A DNA stretch of 7,399 nt from an uncultured Eubacteriales bacterium. GTDB lineage: Bacteria > Bacillota > Clostridia > Christensenellales > Pumilibacteraceae. The notes under the pieces were generated by a model. It did no database searches and was not told the DNA's origin. It was given only the letters and a program-made list of their open reading frames with translations. The DNA is taken from the NCBI GenBank assembly GCA_900555875.1, contig USNB01000059.1, positions 1 to 7,399 on the forward strand. Direction: 5' to 3'. The position numbers and the translations under genes were made by a program. Shown piece after piece: positions 1 through 4,422 of the stretch. Numbering within the stretch: position 1 is the first letter of the stretch; each line of letters opens with the position of its first letter.

Positions 1-2
1 TA

Positions 3-728
3 AAAACGGGAGGAGACACTCTCGGGATATATTTTGCGGAAAACGATCTCTCGGGCAGCCGCGGAGCGAAAGTCATATATTACCGCAGACATTCCGAATT
101 CACCCGTCTTCACCCCGGATCGTTCGATACGGATAAGATATTCGACGGAGTATCGCTTTTCCACATAAGCGGGATATCCTTCGCATTGTCCGCCTCATCG
201 CGGGAACTCGCGTTCGAACTGATGAAAGAAGCGAAAAAAAGAAACATAAAGATATCGTTCGATTTCAATTACCGTCCGTCGCTGTGGAACGCGGAAGAAG
301 CAAAGCCGCATCTTGCCGCGGCAGCGTCGCTTGCGGATATAATACTTGCCGGCAGACGCGACCTCACGACTTTTCTCGATACCGACGAACGCCGCGCTGC
401 TGACGAATATCCTTTCGACATACTCGTTTTAAGAGACCGAAAGATACTTTCGGAAAACAGGCACTCCGTAAAAGTCTCCATGATAAAACGCGGCGGATCG
501 TCATGCGACATTCCCGAACGCGCATTCTCCGTCACCGAAAGGATAGGGGGAGGGGACGCATTCGACGTGGCTTTACTTCACTCGCTGATGACGGGCGCGG
601 CAGATGAAGAGGCCCTTCTCTTCGCCGTAACGGCGTTTGCGCTCAAACACACGATCGCGGGAGACACTTTCACGCTCAAAGAAAAAGACGTATACGGATA
701 TAAGAACGTACCGGAGGTGATATCATGA
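3..728 (+). CDS. PfkB-family sugar kinase, probable 2-keto-3-deoxygluconate kinase (5' end missing)
   Basis: The reading frame is open from the left edge, so the start and roughly the first 90-100 residues are outside the window; 241 residues remain. A full PfkB kinase has about 310-340. The visible part opens with the strand of KdgK-type kinases (GGDTLGIYF) and continues with HISGISFALS and FDFNYRPSLW, typical of the PfkB fold. Near the C-terminus is the anion-hole and catalytic-base motif GGGDAF at visible residues 182-187, with Asp185 (nt 555-557) as the expected base; the usual form is GAGD. The following ALKHTIAGD resembles the ALKHTIPGD ending of 2-keto-3-deoxygluconate kinases, which phosphorylate KDG with ATP in cytoplasmic hexuronate or gluconate breakdown. 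The stop codon overlaps the next start (ATGA), so the pair is translationally coupled. The KDG substrate is inferred from similarity in memory; fructokinase or another PfkB kinase remains possible. The PfkB family call is firm. Confidence 0.87.
   Translation, partial: KTGGDTLGIYFAENDLSGSRGAKVIYYRRHSEFTRLHPGSFDTDKIFDGVSLFHISGISFALSASSRELAFELMKEAKKRNIKISFDFNYRPSLWNAEEAKPHLAAAASLADIILAGRRDLTTFLDTDERRAADEYPFDILVLRDRKILSENRHSVKVSMIKRGGSSCDIPERAFSVTERIGGGDAFDVALLHSLMTGAADEEALLFAVTAFALKHTIAGDTFTLKEKDVYGYKNVPEVIS
713..721 (+). promoter_or_regulatory. Strong ribosome binding site inside the end of the kinase gene
   Basis: GGAGGTGAT lies within the last codons of the kinase gene. The GGAGG core (713-717) is 7 nt before the ATG at 725. 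It fixes the start of the dehydrogenase and supports coupled translation of the two genes from one message. Confidence 0.85.
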
Positions 729-1675
729 CGAGACCTCGCATAATCTTCAGCGTTTCGGCAATGGACGACGCGTTTGAAAAAGCCGTCGACGCTCTTTCGG
801 AATACGCCGACGTTACAACGGCGGATCTCGAAAACTATTCTCTGAAAGGCGCGGATATATTCGTAGGAAAAAAAATGCGTGCGGAAAAACTGTCCGAAGC
901 CGACAATCTCAAAGCCGTTTTCGCATATAAAACGGGTGTGGACGATTTTCCCGTAAAAGAGCTGGAAAAAAGGAATATCGTCCTCGTCAATTCCCACGCA
1001 AATTCGCGGTATATAGCGGAATATGCGTTCGGACTTGCCGTGACACTCGTAAGCCGGATAGCGGAATTCGACCGCAAAATGCGTATAGGCGACTGGGATA
1101 ACGACGACCCTTACTGGAAAAGCCTTTTCGATATGAAAGCCGGACTGATAGGCTACGGACATATAGGCAGGGAGATATGCCGTATTCTTGATTCGAACGA
1201 CATTCCCGCCTATACCGTTGACAGGGGAAAGGATTATACCCGCGTGACGGCGCTCCCTTCTCTCGAAGACGTATGCGACGAATGCGACATACTCTTTCTT
1301 TCTCTTCCCAAGACCGAAAAAACCGACCTCATGTTCGGAAAAAAGATACTCGGCAGGATGAGCGGAAAATATATAGTGAACGTCGGACGAAGCAACTGCC
1401 TCGACGAATCCGCTCTATACGACGCCCTCGCGTCTCACACGCTCGCCGGAGCGGCCATAGATACGTGGAGAGAAAAACCGAGTTCTCCTCACGAACGATT
1501 CATTCCGTTCGACAGACCTTTTCAGACTCTTGACAATATACTCCTCTCCTCCCACAAGGCAATGCAGATGTGCGACGGTCATTCAAAGTATGTGGAAGAC
1601 ATCTGCAGAAAGATCATCCGCTTTATCACGGAAGGGACCGTCACAGACGCCGTCGACCTTTCAAAGGGCTACTGA
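725..1675 (+). CDS. D-isomer-specific 2-hydroxyacid dehydrogenase (NAD-dependent)
   Basis: This 316-residue protein has the usual length and layout of the family: a split catalytic domain flanking a Rossmann NAD-binding domain. The dinucleotide loop GxGxxG is at residues 143-148 (GYGHIG). Asp166 at the end of the next strand suggests NAD over NADP. The catalytic triad of the family is recognisable as Arg222 (NVGRS), Glu250 (DTWREKP, normally a DVFxxEP-like motif) and His277 (LSSHKA). Such enzymes interconvert 2-keto acids and D-2-hydroxy acids in the cytoplasm. The specific substrate cannot be read from sequence; phosphoglycerate, glycerate, lactate and ketogluconate reductases share this fold. 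Its start overlaps the stop of the sugar kinase by 4 nt, which suggests a role in the same sugar-acid catabolic route. No canonical terminator follows, so transcription may run on into the DnaA-box region. Confidence 0.9.
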   Translation: MTRPRIIFSVSAMDDAFEKAVDALSEYADVTTADLENYSLKGADIFVGKKMRAEKLSEADNLKAVFAYKTGVDDFPVKELEKRNIVLVNSHANSRYIAEYAFGLAVTLVSRIAEFDRKMRIGDWDNDDPYWKSLFDMKAGLIGYGHIGREICRILDSNDIPAYTVDRGKDYTRVTALPSLEDVCDECDILFLSLPKTEKTDLMFGKKILGRMSGKYIVNVGRSNCLDESALYDALASHTLAGAAIDTWREKPSSPHERFIPFDRPFQTLDNILLSSHKAMQMCDGHSKYVEDICRKIIRFITEGTVTDAVDLSKGY

Positions 1676-1712
1676 CGGCATCTGAAACACCTGTGCAGAA
1701 CTTTCCGGATAT

Positions 1713-1732
1713 TGTGGATAAGTTGTGGATAA
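1713..1732 (-). promoter_or_regulatory. Two tandem perfect DnaA boxes
   Basis: TGTGGATAA occurs at 1713-1721 and again at 1724-1732, separated by 2 nt. On the minus strand each reads TTATCCACA, the exact consensus DnaA box. The 11-nt centre-to-centre spacing, about one helical turn, would place two DnaA monomers on the same DNA face. Such closely spaced tandem boxes are typical of Bacillota origins. Confidence 0.85.
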
Positions 1733-1796
1733 CAGTGCATGACCGTTTATAAAAAGGTCGGCATACTCTTCTGCGACTATCGCGCCGGAAGACGGC

Positions 1797-1805
1797 TTAT
1801 CCACC
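1797..1805 (+). promoter_or_regulatory. Probable DnaA box (one mismatch)
   Basis: TTATCCACC differs from the TTATCCACA consensus only at the last base. It faces opposite to the tandem pair 65 nt upstream. Imperfect boxes of this type are common between the strong boxes of bacterial origins. Confidence 0.55.
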
Positions 1806-1913
1806 GGATATTATCATAACTATCCGCCTTTCCCACAAAACAGTGTGCATATTTTTTTACAATATTTAGCATACGAAATGATATCATGACTCAATATCTT
1901 GTGCTTTTTTAGC

Positions 1914-1922
1914 TTTTCCACA
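1914..1922 (+). promoter_or_regulatory. Probable DnaA box next to the trio-like element
   Basis: TTTTCCACA differs from the DnaA consensus at one position. It is followed directly by a weaker partial copy (ATTTCCACC, 1922-1930). A short GC-rich step and the trio-like run then follow, the arrangement described for basal unwinding systems. Confidence 0.55.
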
Positions 1923-1934
1923 TTTCCACCCGCA

Positions 1935-1943
1935 TTACTTCTT
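1935..1943 (+). other. DnaA-trio-like run
   Basis: TTA-CTT-CTT on the plus strand is complementary to 3'-AAT-GAA-GAA-5'. This matches the 3'-[G/A]A[T/A]-5' trinucleotide repeat that DnaA engages as single strand in Bacillus subtilis. It starts 12 nt after the TTTTCCACA box, across a GC-containing step (CCACCCGC), and runs into AT-rich sequence. Three repeats in AT-rich DNA can arise by chance, so the support comes from position rather than the motif alone. Confidence 0.45.
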
Positions 1944-2029
1944 TAAATACTTTTGATATAAATAATATAGAGAAATAAATACTCATACGCAGGCGATGCC
2001 CCTTTAAATTTTTTTTCCCGGAGACGTCT

Positions 2030-2653
2030 ATGAAAGAAATATATGAAAAAATGTACGACATCCTCACCGAATGGAACGGAAAGTTCAATCTGACAGCCAT
2101 AAGGAGCAAAGAGGATTTCGAAGTCAAGCACATACGGGACAGCATGCTCGGACTTCCGTTCATAAGAGGAAGGGTCCTCGACATAGGGAGCGGAGCGGGT
2201 TTTCCGGGATTGGTCATAAAGATAGAAAAACCGGAAACGGACGTGACGCTGATAGACAGCGTGCGTAAAAAAACGGATTATCTGTCGTTTGCCATAGAAG
2301 CGCTCGGACTTGAAGGGATAAGAGCCGTGCACACCCGCATAGAGGACTTTACGGATCGCGATTTCGATACCGTGACTGCGCGCGCCGTGGCGCCGCTCAA
2401 CGTTCTTGCGGAATACTGTCTGCCGTTTGTCCGGACAGGGGGAAGCGTCGTGGCGTATAAATCGTCGGATATACGCGAAGAGACGGAAGCGGCTGCCCGC
2501 GCGATAGACGTACTCGGCGGAGAGATCGAAAGAAACGAACTTTTCTCCCTTGACGAAAACACGGAGCGGCGCATACTCGTAATAAGAAAAGTAAGAAAGA
2601 CCCCCGCAGGTTATCCGAGAAAAGGGAATAAAGCCAGACTTAAACCGTTATGA
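2030..2653 (+). CDS. rsmG: 16S rRNA (guanine-N7)-methyltransferase RsmG (GidB)
   Basis: At 207 residues the protein is the normal size for RsmG. This enzyme uses S-adenosylmethionine to methylate N7 of a guanine in the 530 loop of 16S rRNA; in other bacteria its loss gives low-level streptomycin resistance. Family landmarks appear in order: WNGKFNLTAI (residues 15-24), HIRDS (34-38), the SAM-binding glycine loop VLDIGSGAGFPG (49-60), the acidic end of the second strand and the basic helix after it (LIDSVRKKTDYL, 74-85), and TARAVAPLNVLAEY (116-129). The lysine-rich tail TPAGYPRKGN...KPL is also typical. The ATG at 2030 has a GGAG site (2020-2023) 6 nt upstream. In many Bacillota rsmG follows mnmG and precedes noc/parA/parB, but here it stands alone between a gene-free DnaA-box region and a gene with its own promoter. 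No clear terminator follows. Confidence 0.95.
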   Translation: MKEIYEKMYDILTEWNGKFNLTAIRSKEDFEVKHIRDSMLGLPFIRGRVLDIGSGAGFPGLVIKIEKPETDVTLIDSVRKKTDYLSFAIEALGLEGIRAVHTRIEDFTDRDFDTVTARAVAPLNVLAEYCLPFVRTGGSVVAYKSSDIREETEAAARAIDVLGGEIERNELFSLDENTERRILVIRKVRKTPAGYPRKGNKARLKPL

Positions 2654-2690
2654 ATAAAAATGAGTGGAAAGGCGCTCTGTGACGATAAAA

Positions 2691-2721
2691 ATTATGTGAA
2701 AGTTTTTTCACTTGACATAAT
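2691..2721. repeat. Inverted repeat over the -35 region, possible operator
   Basis: ATTATGT (2691-2697) and ACATAAT (2715-2721) are perfect 7-nt inverted arms. Nested inside them are GTGAAA (2696-2701) and TTTCAC (2706-2711), a second inverted pair with a slightly shifted centre. The right outer arm overlaps the -35 hexamer of the next promoter, so a bound protein could block RNA polymerase. It could alternatively form a weak hairpin behind rsmG, but the position of the T-run does not suit a terminator. Confidence 0.4.
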
Positions 2722-2740
2722 CGCAATGTAATGCTAAACT
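2712..2740 (+). promoter_or_regulatory. Sigma-A-type promoter for the flavin-reductase-like gene
   Basis: A perfect -35 hexamer TTGACA (2712-2717) is followed after exactly 17 nt by TAAACT (2735-2740), matching the TATAAT consensus at four of six positions. A TG at 2732-2733 gives an extended -10. Transcription would start near 2747, leaving a leader of about 20 nt that contains AAGGAG (2753-2758) 9 nt before the ATG at 2768. Confidence 0.75.
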
Positions 2741-2767
2741 GTAAAAACAGATAAGGAGATATATAGC

Positions 2768-3262
2768 ATGACAGACAGGCAGAGAAATCTCGTGCTCAAC
2801 GCTATAAAACTCGGAGGCGTGTTCATCACTTGCGGCGTTGGGGATAAAGTAAATATAATGAATACCCGATGGGGCACGCTCGGAAGGATGTGGAACAGGG
2901 ATGTTTTCGTTCTTCCGGTCAGAAAAAAGAAATTTTCTCATGATCTCATCGATAAGAACAAGTGCTTCGTGGTGAACGTTCCTATGACGGATATGACGGC
3001 GCAGCTGTATAAATGCTCCTCGATGTCCGGCAGGGAAGTGGATAAGTTCAAGGAACTCGGGTTTGAACCCATACCCTCAAAACAGATCAAGGCTGTGAGC
3101 ATAGCCGAATGCGCGCTCCATCTCGAATGCAAAGTCATTTACGTGTGCGAGATGCGCGAAAGCAAGCTCGATCCCATAATAGCCAGGGATATGTATATCA
3201 ACCGCGAATATCACACGCTTTATTTCGGCGAGATAGTGAGATGCTCGCTGGATAAAAGATAA
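2768..3262 (+). CDS. Flavin reductase-like, FMN-binding split-barrel protein
   Basis: The 164-residue protein matches the flavin reductase / high-molecular-weight rubredoxin flavodoxin-domain type. An early strand with NIMNTRWG (residues 29-36) corresponds to the family's N-x-M-T-x-S-W flavin-contact region. VFVLPVRKKKFSHDLI (46-61) and CFVVNVP (66-72) are the core barrel strands. CSSMSGREVDKFKELGF (83-99) matches the conserved CSG-x-x-S-G-R-x-x-D-K-F helix. Such proteins bind FMN without a Rossmann fold and reduce flavin or pass electrons to partner redox proteins in the cytoplasm. Its partner here is unknown. It has its own promoter upstream and a strong terminator 23 nt after the stop, so it is a single-gene transcript. 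The AAGGAG site supports the ATG used. There is no signal peptide. The family is clear; the physiological reaction is not. Confidence 0.85.
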   Translation: MTDRQRNLVLNAIKLGGVFITCGVGDKVNIMNTRWGTLGRMWNRDVFVLPVRKKKFSHDLIDKNKCFVVNVPMTDMTAQLYKCSSMSGREVDKFKELGFEPIPSKQIKAVSIAECALHLECKVIYVCEMRESKLDPIIARDMYINREYHTLYFGEIVRCSLDKR

Positions 3263-3284
3263 GTAAAAAAATATTCGGTATTTA

Positions 3285-3324
3285 ATCCCGGTAAACACGT
3301 TTTTGTTTACCGGGATATTTTTTT
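3285..3324 (+). terminator. Rho-independent terminator
   Basis: A perfect 12-bp stem (3285-3296 with 3305-3316, ATCCCGGTAAAC against its complement) encloses an 8-nt loop. A run of seven Ts (3318-3324) follows almost at once. It ends the flavin-reductase-like transcript and separates it from the SGNH hydrolase gene. Confidence 0.95.
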
Positions 3325-3366
3325 GTATAAAGATCCTCGGCACGCCGTCCGGATCAGGCGAGGTCG

Positions 3367-3397
3367 CCGAAAATGTTAAAAATAGTACCGAAAATGT
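3367..3397. repeat. Two direct copies of CCGAAAATGT, 21 nt apart
   Basis: CCGAAAATGT occurs at 3367-3376 and 3388-3397. The 21-nt period equals two helical turns, which would suit a dimeric regulator upstream of the SGNH hydrolase gene. It may equally be chance in this 148-nt spacer between the terminator and the gene. I see no convincing -35/-10 pair there; the best -10 candidate, TGTTACAAT (3466-3474), overlaps the first ATG. Confidence 0.3.
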
Positions 3398-3472
3398 CAC
3401 CGAGAGACGAGTTCGGGCGCAAATAAAGCGCGTTATGCAAAAAACAGCACAAACGGAAAGATAGATGTTACA

Positions 3473-4324
3473 ATGAGAACGATCATGAAAGGGAAGTTAA
3501 AAAAATCGATATGCCTTATTTTTACCGCAATGCTTGCTTTGACGAGTATGTTTTTTACGGGTTGCACGGCATGTACGTCGTTTGCCGAAGGAAACGACGA
3601 TAAATACGCTCCCGAAAACTGCGAGATTCAAGAGACAGTGCTTACGGGCAAAACGTTTTATTGGCTCGGTTCTTCGGTAACGTTGGGAATGGCAAGCATG
3701 GAAGATGCTCTTCCCGAATATATCGCGGCAAGGAACGGAGCGACATGCATAAAAGACGCGGTGAGCGGTACGACACTCGCGGGCACGGATAAAAACGGAT
3801 ATATCGAAAGATTGATAACGAGTGAATATTTCGATAAAGACGCGGATATAGACGCGTTCTTCTGCCAGGTCTCGACAAACGACGCTAAGATTAAAGCGAT
3901 CGATAAGCTGGGCAGCGTGACCGGTGCGGATAAGACGGAGTATGAAGATCTCGACCGTTCCACGGCGGCAGGCAGCATGGAATATGCCGTGAAGTATGTC
4001 GAAGAAACGTGGAACTGTCCGATATACTTTTATACGAATGCGTATATCGCCGACGAGGGACCGCGCAGCATCGGAGATACGAAAGGGTCGGATTATAAAA
4101 AGATGATAGACGTTGTCGAAGATATCGCGGATAAATGGAACGGTATCGAAGGTTACGACGTGCGCATCATCGATTTGTTCGATAACGAAGAATTCAATGA
4201 TATCTCCGACGAAGAGTACGAGTTATATATGTACGATGCGGTGCATCCCTATCGCGCGGGATATCTCGAATGGTGGACTCCCGAAGTGGAGTCGCGGCTC
4301 ATCGCGGACATGAGCGAAGAATAA
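3473..4324 (+). CDS. Secreted SGNH/GDSL-type hydrolase, probable lipoprotein
   Basis: The 283-residue precursor begins with a basic N-terminus and a hydrophobic stretch ending in FFTGC, so Cys31 is the probable lipidated residue. Phe at -3 is a loose lipobox match. The mature protein carries the SGNH blocks: YWLGSSVTLG (residues 63-72, Ser68 the expected nucleophile, GSS in place of GDS), Gly99 in AVSGTTL, Asn136 in VSTNDA, and Asp255/His258 in DAVHP. These enzymes are esterases or lipases; at the cell surface of a glycan degrader a carbohydrate O-deacylase is a reasonable guess, but the substrate is not visible. The start is uncertain: the ATG at 3473 has only a distant GGAAAG, and the in-frame ATG at 3485 (residue 5), just before the basic stretch, is an equal candidate. 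The gene lies 71-98 nt upstream of a GH3 glycosidase gene with no terminator between, so the two may share a transcript. Confidence 0.85.
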   Translation: MRTIMKGKLKKSICLIFTAMLALTSMFFTGCTACTSFAEGNDDKYAPENCEIQETVLTGKTFYWLGSSVTLGMASMEDALPEYIAARNGATCIKDAVSGTTLAGTDKNGYIERLITSEYFDKDADIDAFFCQVSTNDAKIKAIDKLGSVTGADKTEYEDLDRSTAAGSMEYAVKYVEETWNCPIYFYTNAYIADEGPRSIGDTKGSDYKKMIDVVEDIADKWNGIEGYDVRIIDLFDNEEFNDISDEEYELYMYDAVHPYRAGYLEWWTPEVESRLIADMSEE

Positions 4325-4383
4325 AGGGTCTTACGGCACGGGGAGACGTCACCCGAGCCGCGGATATCATTTAATACGGATAA

Positions 4384-4390
4384 AAGGAGG
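4384..4390 (+). promoter_or_regulatory. Strong Shine-Dalgarno site without a conventional start at normal spacing
   Basis: AAGGAGG is an excellent ribosome binding site, but no ATG, GTG or TTG lies within 5-12 nt. At the ideal distance the frame of the GH3 gene reads ATA-AAA-ATC (from 4396). The first usual start in that frame is GTG at 4423, which has its own weaker AGGA (4413-4416) 6 nt upstream. The frame is closed upstream by TAA at 4381. Confidence 0.6.
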
Positions 4391-4422
4391 ATATAATAAA
4401 AATCACCGATATAGGAAATCAG

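Larger units (their letters stand above)
1711..1980. other. oriC: Candidate chromosomal replication origin (oriC) / DnaA-binding region
   Basis: This is the core of a 354-nt gene-free stretch (1676-2029). I see two perfect DnaA boxes in tandem (1713-1721 and 1724-1732, TGTGGATAA on the plus strand) and two one-mismatch boxes in the opposite orientation (1797-1805 TTATCCACC; 1914-1922 TTTTCCACA). A three-repeat run resembling the DnaA-trio follows at 1935-1943, then an AT-rich unwinding-type stretch at about 1941-1980. Another T/A-rich stretch lies at 1850-1912. The next gene is rsmG (gidB), a frequent origin neighbour. Plus-strand GC skew changes from about -0.02 over 1-1680 to about +0.13 over 2041-2640 (hand counts). 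Against it: dnaA and dnaN are not in the window, and the left-hand genes would be transcribed toward the origin. A DnaA-regulated promoter or a DnaA-titrating cluster is the alternative. Confidence 0.62.

Noticed and set aside
578..1162. 194-codon minus-strand open frame opposite the kinase/dehydrogenase junction
   Set aside because: Both plus-strand genes are supported by family motifs and a coupled start; the antisense frame shows no family features.
1649..1679. Possible hairpin at the dehydrogenase stop (GCCGTC ... GACGGC with a nested CCTTT/AAAGG)
   Set aside because: The loop is long and no T-run follows, so I do not call it a terminator.
1829..1837. Further possible DnaA box TTTCCCACA
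   Set aside because: Two mismatches to the consensus, one in the conserved centre; not counted in support of the origin.
1878..1887. Ten-nt palindrome ATGATATCAT; a 12-nt word containing most of it also occurs at 718-729
   Set aside because: The second copy is simply the ribosome binding site/start region of the dehydrogenase. A single short palindrome in AT-rich DNA is likely chance, although it lies in the candidate origin.
1909..2332. Minus-strand frames opposite rsmG and its upstream spacer
   Set aside because: They overlap rsmG in antisense and the putative origin, have no convincing ribosome binding site or family resemblance, and look like low-complexity translation of AT-rich DNA.
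3077..3400. Minus-strand frame across the terminator after the flavin-reductase-like gene
   Set aside because: It reads through a perfect intrinsic terminator and the antisense of a recognised gene, with no family features.
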